In this document: in pieces, positions 49,421 through 61,149 of the stretch
Position numbering within the stretch: the first letter of the stretch is position 1
Layout of the letters: each line of letters starts with the position of its first letter
NCBI RefSeq assembly: GCF_040807025.1
Contig: NC_090956.1
Coordinates: 2,468,517 to 2,532,516, forward strand
Direction of reading: 5' to 3'
Source of the DNA: Struthio camelus
Lineage: Eukaryota; Chordata; Aves; Struthioniformes; Struthionidae
Length of the DNA stretch: 64,000 nt
Notes under the pieces: generated by a model
What the model saw: only the letters and a program-made list of their open reading frames with translations
What the model was told of the DNA's origin: nothing
The model's database searches: none
Made by a program: the position numbers and the translations under genes

Positions 49421-49545
49421 ACTTCTTGAATCACAGGAGCGAGAAATGGAAAGGACCTATTAGATCATGCAGTCTGTCTGCTGGCCAGCGCAGGCCGTTC
49501 CCTGCAGCCCAGCTTTTCGTGGTTCAGCTTCCACCTTTCCTTCCC
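49420..49545 (-). repeat. Second CR1-like LINE 3' fragment
   Basis: AATCACAGGAGCGAGAAATG followed by GGAAAGGACCTATTAGATCA and TGCTGGCCAGCGCAGGCCGT is the familiar avian CR1 3' tail in reverse orientation. It lies directly against the preceding fragment. Confidence 0.6.
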
Positions 49546-50135
49546 TCGGGAGATCATTTTGCTGGCTCACAGATCTCACACTCAGGTTTGCTTGATGTCA
49601 TGCTGGAAAGCAAAAATGTCCGGCACCGGCCTCGACTCACTGAAAGAGCTGGAGAAACTCTGCTTTAACCCTGAACGACGGAGGGAAGAAAACGGGGGGG
49701 TTTCAGGGAGAGCAACTGAGCAGGAGTCAAACGCTCCGGGCAGAAACAGCAATCTGCGGCGCCCAGCGCAGGGCCGGGCGCGGGAGCAGAGCGGGGCTCC
49801 CACGCGGACCCTGCACCGGCGCCCACCGCGCCGGGCACCGCTGCGGCCTCCTGCTTGGGAACGGCCCTGCGCTTGGCAGGCTCATGCCGGGCAGCGAAGG
49901 GGCCGGGGCCGCGCGCCGGGAACCCGCAGCCTCCGTGTTTCTCTGTGCCGACTCCGTGCCTGCTTCGAGGGCCGATTAACTAGGCAGACTGGCCAGCCTC
50001 GGACGGACTCGTTAGCTCTGCAGTATCAGTGCCACATGTTTTTTAGGCAAAAACGGCCATGCATCCGCCCGCAAACGGTCCCGCAAGCCCACCTGCGGCA
50101 CACGTGTGCACCCTGCGCCCGCCCCGTGTGTGCGT

Positions 50136-50276
50136 GCAACACCCCCTGCACGGCTGCAACACCCCCTGCACACGTGTAACACCCTGTGCACGGCTGCAAC
50201 ACCCCGTGCACATGTGCAACACCCCGTGCATGGCTGCAACACCCCGTGCACACGTGCAACACCCCGTGCACACGCC
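50136..50276 (+). repeat. 20-bp minisatellite in 40-bp dimers
   Basis: Seven near-copies of a 20-bp unit of the type ACCCCGTGCACACGTGCAAC, alternating with a version carrying CGGCTGCAAC, so the true period is 40 bp. The reverse strand stays open in three frames and reads Cys-rich repeats. I treat these as repeat artefacts. Confidence 0.9.
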
Positions 50277-50379
50277 ATGTGGCCAAAACCCCGCCGTAGC
50301 CCCTAGCATGACCAGCGGCACCGTGCCGCGAGCCACAAGGTAACCAAAGCCAGCCTGTCCCCCGTCTCCCGCAGCCCTT

Positions 50380-50910
50380 GGTTTTCTACCCTGGCCTTAT
50401 CTGCCTCGAGCAATCACAAATAATTGGTTGCTCCCCAGTGGACTGATCTAATAGCAGTACAAATAAAGTTATTTTGAACAGTTGTTCATGAGTTCATCTC
50501 CTGGACAGCCTCAGCCCCAGCTGTTGCTGTGCTTTTGATTAAAAAAAATAGATATATATTAAACTCAAACTGGGGATTATCAGGGCTAAGCACGTCTCAG
50601 CCCTCCCTCCCTCCAGTGTCAGGTGCCCGGCCCGGCTATAAACCTCTCTTTGTGTGCAGCTTTTTTGCCCCTTTCTCTCCGAATTGGCACCAGCGCCGCT
50701 GAGATTTGGCACCTCTCCGTCAGCAGCCGAGAGAAGGGCTCCTGGCAGAGCCGAGCACTTGTGCACGCCGGTGCCCGGGGCCCTGGCGCGCGAGCAGCCG
50801 CAGCAGGTTTATCATGCAAATGGTCCCCCAGGCCTCCGGCCAAGTCCATTTGTTAATGGTCAAAGTATGGGAAGCTGGTTAGGGAGAAGCAAATTGAATT
50901 AGCCGCGATC
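50380..50910. promoter_or_regulatory. Candidate enhancer-like blocks with an octamer site
   Basis: Two AT-rich blocks (about 50390-50570 and 50800-50910). They contain AATCACAAATAATTGG, TCTAATAGCAG and a perfect POU octamer ATGCAAAT at 50814-50821, followed by CATTTGTTAATGG. Non-repetitive, with no gene. Confidence 0.3.
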
Positions 50911-50984
50911 AGGGAGAGGGAGGGTGGGAGAGGGGCTGGGGGAAGCAGGCTGCGGCTTTACCCAGCCTTTGGGCTGGCAAGCAA

Positions 50985-51090
50985 GGAGGAAGGGGGGGAA
51001 GGCGAGGAGGAGGGGGGAAGGCAAGGAGGAAGGGGAAGGCGAGGAGGAGGAGGGAAGGCGAGGAGGAAGGGGAAGGCGAGGAGGGCTGCC
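50985..51090 (+). repeat. GA-rich low-complexity repeat
   Basis: Imperfect repeats of AAGGCGAGGAGGAAGGGG-type units. Purine-only strand, able to form triplex or G-quadruplex structure. Confidence 0.85.
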
Positions 51091-51164
51091 AGGAGACGGG
51101 AGCAGCGGTGAGACAAGGGATGCCCTGCGAGAACAGCCTCCGACTGTGCTTGTGTGCGTGCAAG

Positions 51165-51307
51165 CAGCCGTGCAACGCAGCCGTGCAACGCAGCCGTGCA
51201 ACGCAGCCATGCGATTCAGCTGTGCAATGCTGCCAAGCAATTCAGCCGTGCAACGCAGCCGTGCAATTCAGCTCTGCAACGCAGCCGTGCAACGCCGCCG
51301 TGCAACG
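51165..51307 (+). repeat. 13-bp minisatellite, 11 units
   Basis: Eleven head-to-tail copies of CAGCCGTGCAACG or close variants, with no gaps in phase (143 bp). It shares the core GTGCAAC with the minisatellite 0.9 kb to its left. Confidence 0.93.
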
Positions 51308-51589
51308 CAAGGCGAGGGCAGCCCTCGGAGGGGTTGCCCTCATCCCTGGGGCTCTCTCCTTGCCCCCGCGCAGACCGTGCCAGCTGCTGACCATTTCCCC
51401 CAGCTAGGACGGCCAAGCCTCTGCCTCTGCCCCCCACCCACTCGCCCACACGCGGGAGCTTTTGCAGCGGCAAGGCGAGCGGATTTTCCTAGCGACCCCT
51501 GACCCACGACCCATCACTCCGAAGCAGCAAACCCACTCATTTCCTGGCCGGTTCCTCGGGGACCGCACTCGGAGCCTAAAGCCCACCCC

Positions 51590-52010
51590 GGGGCAGGGAG
51601 GGCGTCGCGTGCCGCCCCTCGCCGTGCCCCGGCGGCGATGCCGCTGCCTGGGCGGGCGCCCCGCGCCGGGCCGTCCCCGCGGGAAGCTCGGGTGACACGT
51701 TCCCTTGGTCGCGGGCTAAGCGGCAGAGCCCCGGTCCTCCGCCCGCCCCCGCCGGAGCAGCTGCTCTGCTGCTCGGCGGCTGCCTGCCAGCGGCGCGGCA
51801 CACCGTCGCAGGCTGCAGTCTTCGGTTTGAAAGCATCCTGCGCTAACGGCCCTCGGAGGAGGCAGGCGAGAAACGTCCCCTCCGCGGCGACCCTCTCTGC
51901 GGCACAGCCTCCGCGCGGCCCGGCACCCAGCTCCGGGGACGCCTGGGCCCCGAGCGGCGCCGCGTCACCCCCTTCCCAGGTCAGCGCGGACCGAGCGCGG
52001 CTCAGGCTGC
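51590..52010. promoter_or_regulatory. CpG island
   Basis: Dense CpG with long overlapping frames on both strands caused by high GC. No exon supported. Confidence 0.5.
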
Positions 52011-53199
52011 CTGCGCCACCGCACTCGGAGACCCTTACGGAAGTCATAACTGAGCAGCTTGGACATTCGGAGAAATTCTTGCTGAGGCGGAAGCGGGAGC
52101 GAGCGGACACGGCGCGGGCACCTGGAGACAGTCTCGCTGCGGCGGAATAATCAGCGCGAGGCTACGGACAATAAAGAAGAGTTTCACACTTCACTTTCCT
52201 TGTCCAATCAATTATGTAATAGCAGAGTTATTCCACACGTGCTCCTAAGGGTGGGGGGGGTAACTGTAAAAGCAGACCAGTGAACTCACACCAACACTTG
52301 GCCCAAGGTCAGAAAAACTGTGCTTGGGAGCGATAAGGTGAAAAAGGGCGAATCTGAGCAAAAGGCAGAAAAAAATGCCTGGTAGCAGGAAACCCTGAAT
52401 ACGCTCAAGGCTGCTTATACCTATTGTTTTAAAGCAAAACTCTACGGTCGCACGTAGGGAGCCTGCGGGTTGGACGAGCACTCATCACAGCACCTATTAA
52501 GACACTAATTCACAGTGTCTGAATCTCGTTCACTCATTTTTCTCCCCGGTTGGAAAAGAGACGTATCCTGCCCCAAGCGGTGCAGGTCTCCAGCAGCAAG
52601 GTTCACACAGCATCCCCACGCTCTTGGCTTTCTCTCCGCGGCTCTTGTTCCTCCTTTGCAGCACCAGCATCTAAACATCTGGGTCGAGGTGGAGCTCAGA
52701 GCTGGAAGCGACACAATGCAGTGAGAAAGGGCGGTTTTGTGCTACTTCCAGCCTTACCAGCGCGGGGAACGTCAGAAAGCCCCGCGCGGGGGCTGCGTTC
52801 TTCCCCTCCGCTGCTTTACAGAGAGGGGCGAAACCCTCCGTTATCTGCCTCCGCCGGGGCTCTACGAGACGGAGACCATCAAAAAGGAAGGGGGAAGGGA
52901 GCCGTGAAAAACAGGGCCAAAGTGTTTTTCTGTTCGCTTGTTTGTTTTAGTTTCTTTTGGCTAAAGCTGTTAATTCTGGAGCGATCGCAGCCTGCTGCAT
53001 GCTTGGGGCAGGCAGGGCGCTGGAGCACCTTACTCAGGTCCCTGCTGACATTTTCCTTCCGTGTTTGATTTTTTTTTTTCCCCTTCCCTGCAGAAAAAAA
53101 TTTCACCTTCTTGCAGAAATGTTGAACCTGAGCTGATTTTGGCCAGGTTGGAGGAAGAAACCCCGCTCCTCAGCAGCACCCGACAGACGCGGGTAGGAG

Positions 53200-53770
53200 A
53201 ACATCTCGCCCGCTGCTCGAACCCGCTGCTGTGATGCCAACCGCAGGCGACCCGGAGCGCTTCGCCTTTCCGAGGGCGATGCCGGTGGGCTCGCGCAGAG
53301 GGCTCGGGCCGCTCTCCTCCGCCCGGCCGGCGCCGTCCCCGGCTCCGCTGCCGCGCCGCGCAGCCGACGCTGCTGCGTCCAGCCGGCGCGGGAAGCAGCG
53401 ACGCTCCCGTGCTTGGGAAACCGAGCGATGTTGCTTTTGTACCGCGTCCCCTTTTTTGCCGGCTGCCTGCAAGAGACAGGCCAAAGAACATATTTTATCA
53501 TATGCATAATCTCGAAGAAAAAAAAACCCAAACCCTCTCCCTCCAGATTCCCAGACAGTACACTCAGCATCCTCATGCTACTGATGTAATGTTGGCGCCA
53601 GGTCCCCGGGGCCCATCCGCGCTAACCGGGAGCTGCCCCGAGAGCTGGGCGTCAGCCCGCAGCCTGCTGGCGGAGGTGGGTCGTCCCCCCGGCAGCCCCT
53701 CCGCACGGCGGCTTCGGGACGCTGCCGGGCCCGCTGTACGGACCCGTTCATGCACCACGCGCTTCCGGAG
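53200..53770. promoter_or_regulatory. CpG-rich block pair
   Basis: CpG-dense at 53200-53420 and 53590-53770, separated by an AT-rich gap with TTTTATCATATGCATAATC near 53492-53510. No exon supported. Confidence 0.4.
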
Positions 53771-54199
53771 CGTCTGAGCACCCCACGGGGAGCGGCACCA
53801 GCTCAGCAAAACGCCTCGTTAAAGCTCTTCTTGCTATCGCTTGGGCTCGGCCGCAATGACCATTAGCCACGACTAAAACTGAAAGGGGACCCAGGAGCAG
53901 GTCCCTTAGGTACGTTTGCGCAAGCAGGTGCCCGCCTGTAACGCTGAAGCCTTTACAGGTAACTAAAAGCACGATAAGGCAAACGCCGAGGTGAGGCAGA
54001 ACAAGTGAAACGCAAGATAAGCCCATGGAGCTGCGCCAGGGTGCATATTTGACCCAAATTGCTTGAACTACAGCTGGTCGAGTGATTCACTGCGCACAGC
54101 TCTATCAATGAGCTTGGCCTGGCTTTCTGTTTGCGACTTGTCTCCAGAGAGACCGAGGGTTTTTTTGTTTTGTTTGTCTGAACGCCTTGGTTATTCGGG

Positions 54200-55270
54200 G
54201 AACCGTGACACCGACTGTGGGAACATTGGCCGGCTCTTCCTCGGGAAGGCGCGCTTGACGGAGCCGTATTTGGAGGCGGCTGCTCGAGGCTCCTGGGACG
54301 GTGCCTGCGCCGGCCTGACCTCAGGACCTTCCCGCGCGCCTTCGTGCGACGCTTGCCGCCGCGCGAGGAGGAGCAGCTCCACGGCCGGGATAGGAAATCG
54401 CCACCGGGGGAATCGATCCTTTTTTTTTTTTTCTTCTTCTTCTGGAGCCAATTCACGGGAAGAAAAATCTGCCTGACTTCAGGAGCGGGCTGACGAAGGA
54501 GACGCAAACGGTCGGCCGCCACCTGAGCTGCTCCGCCGGTGCCCCGGCAGGCCGCAACCGGCTCAGCGCTCTCGAGGACATTTCCGTAACGCGGATTGCT
54601 ACCTCGAGGCCTTTCTGGAAATAACCAAACACAAATACGCGGCGGGATGCTGGCGGTCCCCTGCGCCCGTGGCGCCTTCGCGGGGGGGAACCACTGCCTC
54701 ACCTGGACCACGGCCGTCCTCGGCGACGGACTGACAGCTCGGGGCGCCGGCGCTCCCTCCCGCCCATTCACGTGGCCTTGCTCCTTCTCGTTTCAAGCAC
54801 GTTCTTCAGTTTAAAAAACCAGCTTTTCCAGGAAAATGGAAATTCCTGCAGGAAAAGGCCAAAGCCAGTGAAACTCTTCCTTTCTGTTGCCACGTTCAAA
54901 GCGCCTACGACTGAAATTCAATTTCTGCGGCAGCTACAACCAGGAGCGGTCACCGCTTGGTCTGTCTGGACGCCTTGGAAGAAACGGTCCGAAAACGGCG
55001 CGAGGTCGTGGCAGGCGGCCGGCGGGCGTAGCGAGGAAGCCGCAGAGCCCGCTTCGGCCGTGCGAGGGCGAAGCCGGGCCCCCCGGCGCTGGGCTCTGCT
55101 GCGGATTTAGGTGCAAAACGGCCCGGTTTTGGCTCGGCGCGCGGCTTTCCCGGCGGGGACGTTTCCGACGCGTCCGCGACGTCCCAGCAGCGCTGCAGAG
55201 CCCCAGACCGCCTGGTACCTCCCAACACCCCGAATCGCAGCCGAGACGATGAATCCCTCAGCCGCAGATC
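54200..55270. promoter_or_regulatory. CpG-rich region
   Basis: CpG-rich at about 54200-54760 and 54990-55260. The long minus-strand frame across it (272 codons) is interrupted by a homopolymer-encoded Lys run and Pro/Arg-rich sequence. I do not support it as a gene. Confidence 0.4.
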
Positions 55271-55779
55271 TCGCAGGACTTTGTAAGATCGATGCTCTTA
55301 GGCTGGCTAAATTAAGAGCCGACTCATTAGTGGCTCATTAGTCCTGTCTTATCGCAAGCAAACGTTCTGCTCCGGTTGGTTAGGAGCGGGCGGAAGGGAC
55401 TGGCATCCGCCGCCGCGAGGAAGAGCCCCGCCGGCATCTCCCTGGCGAGACTCGCTTGGGGACATATTGAAGGCTTTTGTTTCCAGGAGCTGTCAAAGCC
55501 CTCACCTTTCACAAGCACTAAAACGGCCAGGGGAAAAAAAAATATATATATGGAATAATAATTTCTCACTCATAAATTTGAACTCATAAATCAAGGATTG
55601 GAGGAGCAGTCGTTGTAATGTCTCGTGAGTTAACGTTGTAGGTTTTCTTTCACCTGAGGAAAAGGAAAAAAAAAACCCAACCCTCTGCCCTTCAACTCCA
55701 GAGATTGCTATAAATCACCCTAATGTTACAGTCTGGCTCTTAAATAGACCCAAAGCATGAGCACGGGGAACAGAGAGCA

Positions 55780-56640
55780 AAACAGATAGCCGGGGAGCGA
55801 GCGAGGTCGGCTGCACCGCGCTGCTTGCCCTGCCCTGGAGAGCAAAGCCACGAGGTCCCCGTCCCGCACCGTCCGCCCCCCGGCAAAGCTCCGCAGGGCC
55901 GCGGGAGCGATGGCGCCTGCTTCCGGCACGGGGCACAGCTGGACTTTTCCCATGGTTTCAAATGTCCCGTTGAGGAAACCGGATGAAACGGAGAGAGGGG
56001 GCGAGAGCGCCGGCAGGCACGGGCGAAGCAGGCTGCAGGCGCCGCGGCTCAACGATGCAGGACGCGCTGAGCTGAAACTAAACGCCCCCAATGCTGGCGC
56101 CGTTTTGACCCAACGCGGGCGCTCAGGACCAGAGCTGGGGCCGCGTCCATCACCGGTGCCAGTCTCCGGACACCGGCGACCACTCGTGCTGCGGCTCTGC
56201 CCCGGCCCTGAGCCGCCTGGGAAACCTGATGCTCCTGCTTTAATACCTCTCTGTTGCCCTTTACCTGAAACGAGTTTCTTATTCCCTCTCCGGGTTATGA
56301 GAAAAACAAAACACGAAATATTTTTCCATCAGAGGCCGTCAGAGCTGACCTGTTAGATAAACGGCTCCCTCCGCTTCCCGCACCCAAGGGAAAATGATTA
56401 AAAAGCCTAAAAAGTGAACCGAGCTGTGTATTTTCATCCCGGGAGGCCACCGGCAGCGGGCCACGCGTGGGCCCCTCTCGCGCCTCGCCCGACCTGCGGA
56501 CGCGAAGCTGCGTCCGTGCCGTCGCATCGCGTAGCGGCACCGTCCACCCGCGGGAACCCGGCCGCCGCGCCAGCCGCCCCCGTTAAACTCCTCGCTGAGC
56601 CGGGCGAGCCGTGGGCATCTGAGCCGCGCCGTCACTCAAG
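55780..56640. promoter_or_regulatory. CpG-rich region
   Basis: CpG-dense at 55780-56230 and 56440-56640. No exon supported. Confidence 0.4.
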
Positions 56641-56659
56641 CAGCCGCCAGCCCCCCGTT

Positions 56660-56960
56660 CCCCACTGTTAATTTCTACTTATCTGCATATTTTACTGAAA
56701 ATGAAAGTCCTTCTACATTCCTCCCAGGGCTCGCTGATGAAAAATCTTCCATCGGAGCCCTACTTGACTCCAATTAGTTGGGATAACAACGCTTCTGCTG
56801 TTTGGGGATTATTGACAAATGTTCAAGGGGAAAAATGGCAAGAGAATAGTCTAGTAAAATGACAGCTTTTAAGCCTGAAAACAAAAAAGCCTGACGTTTC
56901 ATAGGGCAGAGGAGGCACAGAAAATACAAATTCTCGGTTTTTCGCTGGCGTTTCAGGTGA
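56660..56960. promoter_or_regulatory. Candidate conserved non-coding element
   Basis: AT-rich island between CpG islands. Contains CCAATTAGTTGGGATAAC, GGGGATTATTGACAAATG and AAATGACAGC, giving homeodomain and TALE (TGACAG/TTGACA) type sites close together. Judged by texture only. Confidence 0.33.
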
Positions 56961-57719
56961 TTAGCCTGCTCCAGCCATTCCTTTTTGGATACGCCTTTTC
57001 CTTAGCGCACCCGTTCTTCAGCTGGTGTAAATCAGCGTCCCTCACTGGGTGCAGGGAAATAACAGGGATGTCCACCCGCCGCACAGTGACGCAGGACGCA
57101 AAGCAGCGAAGACTGAACGGACACGGAAATGAACGCTGCAGGGACATGACGCCTCCGCATTATTAGCATCATCCTAATTTGAACCCACGTAAGCTCTGAA
57201 TCCTACAGACCAGTTTTTCCAGGGGTTGCAACGGGGGATGGATTGGGCCTGCGGGCAACCCCAGGGGCGGCTCCGTCCAGCAGGAGCTCGGCCAACCCTG
57301 GCAGAGCCGGGAGAAACGCACCCGGCAGAGCGGAGCAAGCCCTCGGCCCGCCACCCGGCAGAGCGCAGCTGCCCTGAAAGTTTGGGGAGCTTTCGCTCCA
57401 GATTTCGGATGTGGCGCCTCCTCGAAAGGAAAACAAACGTGAAAGAAGTCCCAATCTCTTATATGAAGACGTCTCGAAACCTTAATCCTTTAGAAGCGCT
57501 ACTAAATTTTGAGGCCTCGTGCTAGTGTGGAGCTGGCCTTCGATACAGTTCCCATCGGCTCAGGCGCGCTGGGCTCCTGCCCTTAAAAACCTGCTCTATG
57601 CAGCTGCAACTATGGCACAAAAGGACTGAGACGCATTGAAAGCAGCACAACTAAATCACTGATAACTCATTAATGGCGTTTCATATTTCCCCCCTCCCCC
57701 CCCCGGCATTTTTTCCTTT

Positions 57720-58330
57720 TAAATAACAGAATAGGGGGTAAAAATGAAGCATACTTGATAAAGGGCAGTAAGTGTTATCCCTAAAATAAATAAATAAGTA
57801 AATAAATAAATAAATAACAGAGCTTTTTTTCTTTCGTAGGTGGCTTGGACAGCTGGCTCTTTAAATATTAATCAGGGTCTCATTGAGATGCAAATACGTT
57901 AACACCGAATAATGCTCTCGCAGCTGCACAGACTCAACCCAGCCCGGGCAGAGTGTTCGCCCCCTCTCCAGAATGAATGCGAATATCTGAGGACACAGGT
58001 GCAGGCAGCGGACCGCGAGCAAGAGCCGCCTTAATAAGGTAATTTGTGAGCGATGCTCTATAGAGACGAACCGGAGCAATCTTTTACCACTTGACAGTAT
58101 CTGACCACCACACAAGGTGTTAATCTTATAATTGTTTTGTTGACTGTTCCCTAACACAGCGTTCCTGGCCTTTTGCCCTGACACTCGGCCAGTTAAAATC
58201 AACTTAACTGACAAGTCGGACGGGCGCCAACCAATCGGCGGTAAATTATTTATTGTTCCATTTACCAAAATAACAAGTAAACAGGAAAGACGGGGAGACA
58301 GCTCCCCGTCGGGAGACAACCGGTTCTGAT
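57720..58330. promoter_or_regulatory. Candidate conserved non-coding element with POU octamer
   Basis: AT-balanced block directly before the strongest CpG island. Features: TTTAAATATTAATCAGGG, octamer ATGCAAAT at 57888-57895, TTGTTTTGTTGACTGTTCC, and AATTATTTATTGTTCC with FOX/SOX-like cores. An AAAT microsatellite occupies 57783-57817. The minus strand stays open for 165 codons (58358-57861), but the peptide shows no recognisable fold. Confidence 0.38.
57783..57817 (+). repeat. (AAAT)n microsatellite
   Basis: Eight to nine AAAT/AATA units with one AAGT variant. Confidence 0.93.
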
Positions 58331-59030
58331 CGGCGCTGGTGGGCCAGTTCCCGCTCACCGCCGCCCTCGGGCGCGTCCCCGTTTGCCGCGGGGACCGGCA
58401 GCGCCGGCCGTCAGCTCCTGCCGCGCGCCGGGCCCGGGCGCCCCGCTCTTCCCGAGGTCCCGCTGCCCGGGCCCGTCGCGGCTCCTCCCGAGGCCCTGGC
58501 AGCCGGGCAGGGCGAACGCGGGCTCGCCGGCACGCGCCTCAGTCGGGGTGCGAAGGGCAGGGACCCTCCCGAAAACCCGCGAGAGGCGGCCGGAGCCGTC
58601 AGCTGCAATTAAAATAACCGGAGGCAGCAGAGCTGCGGGCGCCGGAGTCCCAGCGGGGTCCAACGCGCGCGTTTTGCTCTTTCCCGTGATTTGCTCTTTT
58701 AGCCCGCACGGGTCTCGTGGGAAAGGCACCGAGACGGGCGGCACGGCGCGCGTCCCCGCGGGGAAGGGATGCCCTCCGCGCCTGCCGTGCCCCGTCCGGG
58801 CTGAGCGGCCCCTCCGAGGCGCGCGGGGGCCGCCGGCGCCGGAGCCCGGCCGAGCGCGGGGGGCACGAAGCCGCCTCGGCTCGCCGGGACCCGGGCAGGT
58901 CGGGCTCGCCGACCGCGGCGTGCTCCGCGCTCGGCGCTGGGGAAAGCCGGCCTCCCGGCGCTCCGGGAACCCGGCCGGCGTGCCCAGCGTCCGCCGCGGC
59001 TCCCTGTAAATTCAGGGTGGGGGTTTGCAA
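58330..59030. promoter_or_regulatory. Strong CpG island
   Basis: The densest CpG stretch of the window, about 700 bp. Frames over 120 codons occur on both strands in several phases with Pro/Ala/Arg/Gly-rich content, typical of GC-rich non-coding DNA. It could be the promoter of an unseen lncRNA or of a developmental gene to the right. Confidence 0.6.
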
Positions 59031-59639
59031 AGAGCCTCACGGCCTGGCTGGGAACGGAGAGGAGGCGCTCCTTCGAAGCTCTCCCTTGGGCCGGTTGGGT
59101 CGGCGGCGCTAAGCACCCTTGCACGGCGATGTGGGCTAAGCTTTGCAAGATCACCGCAAGCCACTTTGTTCCAGGAGATAGGAACATCTACCTTCAGCGT
59201 TACAAATTGGCCTCTTATTCGCAAAGTATATTTGCCTTCCCGAGTATTTCAGCGCTTGCCGTAATATTATTATCACACGATCGGGGTCTGACCCTGTAGC
59301 AGTGAGGGCTGCAGGATCTCATGTTTTTCAATGTTATTCCGGGAGCAAAACGGCATCTAGAAGCTGGAGTGGGGCGATTTCGCTTATGTCCCACTTCCCA
59401 TGACTTCAAAACAGCCGCTGGAGCTAGACTTTGGCCGGGGAGACAAGAAAAAGCTGCCAGCCGGCGCACAGCGCTGGGCTCTACCGGCCAGTACGGGGGT
59501 TTTTATGTCTTGCTATTAACCAACACGCTGCAACAGCCCTTCTTGCGTCACCTCAAAGGTCGGCGCTTCCCTGGCAGATCAGCACAGCTCGAAGCTCTCC
59601 TGCTCCCTACGGCTTTCTTAAAAGCGTGCAAGCCTCGTC

Positions 59640-60500
59640 CGACGTGACGGGCCGTCGACGCGGTCCTCAGCCCAAGTCGCCGTTTGGCTCAAGGCTCGCC
59701 GGTCGCTCGCGAGGGCCGGGCAAGGCAGCCCCCGGACACCGGAGCCGGGCTCCAAGGACGGAGCTTGCATTTCGCGACGCGTCCGTCTCCGCGCAGCTCG
59801 GGCTAACGTCTCTTTTCACCCTGGACCTCGGGAACGAACTAAAGCGTAGGACCGCGTGGGCGTCTGGGCTAGACGGAGAATAAACAGGGCGTTAGCGGCA
59901 CGTAGCCCCCAAGCGAGGACTGGGCTCGTTTTCCCTTTGCGCTTGAAACCCTAGTCCTGGCCGCGGCCGCCGACGGGTCGCTCACCAGCTGCGGGCGCTT
60001 TTTCCCCTTTCTACCGCTGCAGCCGTCAATACAGCGGCCAGCGCCCGCTCCCGAACCCAGCCCGGCCGGCGAAAATGAGCTTTTGCAAGAGCCAGGCTGG
60101 GGATTTAGCCCTCGGACTTCTTTTTTAATTCTCTTTTTTCTTTTTTTTTTTTTTTGTGCCTGTGGAAAAACACAGGCCAGGCAATGCCTTAGCCCAGGGC
60201 GCGCGCCCGGGTGCCCGGCGCAGCACAGCTCCGCTCCAGCCCGGCTCGCTCGCCGCTCGGGTAAAACTCTCCCCCCTGGATAAACGCGGAGGCAACTCTC
60301 CAACACCGCTTCCTAAAACCAACCAACTGGAAGCGGTCCGCCGGGAGCCAGGACGTACGAGTGTCCTGCGAGCCGTCGCGGCGGGCGCCAGCGGGGAGGC
60401 TCGGCTGGAGCCGCCGGGCTGCGGGCCGCGGCCGGCGAGATGGGCGCCGTGTCCTGCGTGCGCCGGGGCGCTGGGTGCTGGCGCTCCGGGGCGGGATGCC
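59640..60500. promoter_or_regulatory. CpG island
   Basis: CpG-dense at 59640-59830 and 59950-60500, split by a T-rich tract at 60119-60156. No exon supported. Confidence 0.5.
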
Positions 60501-61149
60501 TTTGCATCACCTTCGAAATAAGCCCAAAGCGTCTGCAGGAGGGCTCGTTTTTTGAAAAAAAAAAAAGTCACGGTTCGCCTTGCCATTTTAAACATCGGGG
60601 TTTAAAAAACGTTAAGGCGCCACAGGGCTGCACGCAAAACGCCTCCCGACCAGCTATTTCCGAAGCATTACTCGTGCAATCCAGACTTAACGGCAAAAAA
60701 CCCGCCGCCTTACAGCAAGCTCAGCCCTGCAAAAGCTTCCTGCTGCCCAAATGCCTGCTGTCGCGATCGTGCGCGGACACAAGCACGAAATCAGGAGCCA
60801 GGCAAGAGCCGGGTCCTGGCAAAGCGGGGAGGCAAGCGAGCGAGCAAGCAGCGCATCTCCCCCCCTCCCCGGAAGCTCACGTTGCAAAATGGATTTTTGT
60901 GCTGGATGGGAAGAGTGCACAGTTTGAAGCCTCCCGTGGCATGGAAATTGCATAAAAAAAATCAACTGGAAAACATCAAACTTCCATTTCGGAAATGGAA
61001 GACAAAACCAGCTGGAAACAATGAAATCCATTCTTTTCCCCCTTAGTAAAACCAAGCACTTTCGCTTAACAGGAGGAAAAAAAAAAAAAGTGAAGCAACT
61101 CACTGGGACTTTCCCCTCTTGGAAACGATGTTGTGACTGACACGTTCTG

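Noticed and set aside
49559-50179. 206-codon plus frame
   Set aside because: It begins in a CR1 fragment and ends in a minisatellite, so it cannot be one conserved gene.
50012-50336. Cys-rich repeat peptides in three minus frames
   Set aside because: They arise because the 20-bp repeat lacks stops in every minus frame. Not evidence of a gene.
53953-54771. 272-codon minus frame
   Set aside because: The longest single frame in the right half, but low in protein-like character. It contains a Lys run from a homopolymer and an Arg/Pro/Ser-rich composition, with overlapping frames on the other strand.
58383-59009. 208-codon plus frame in the strongest CpG island
   Set aside because: Ala/Arg/Pro/Gly composition with open frames in several phases on both strands. 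No splice context and no motif.
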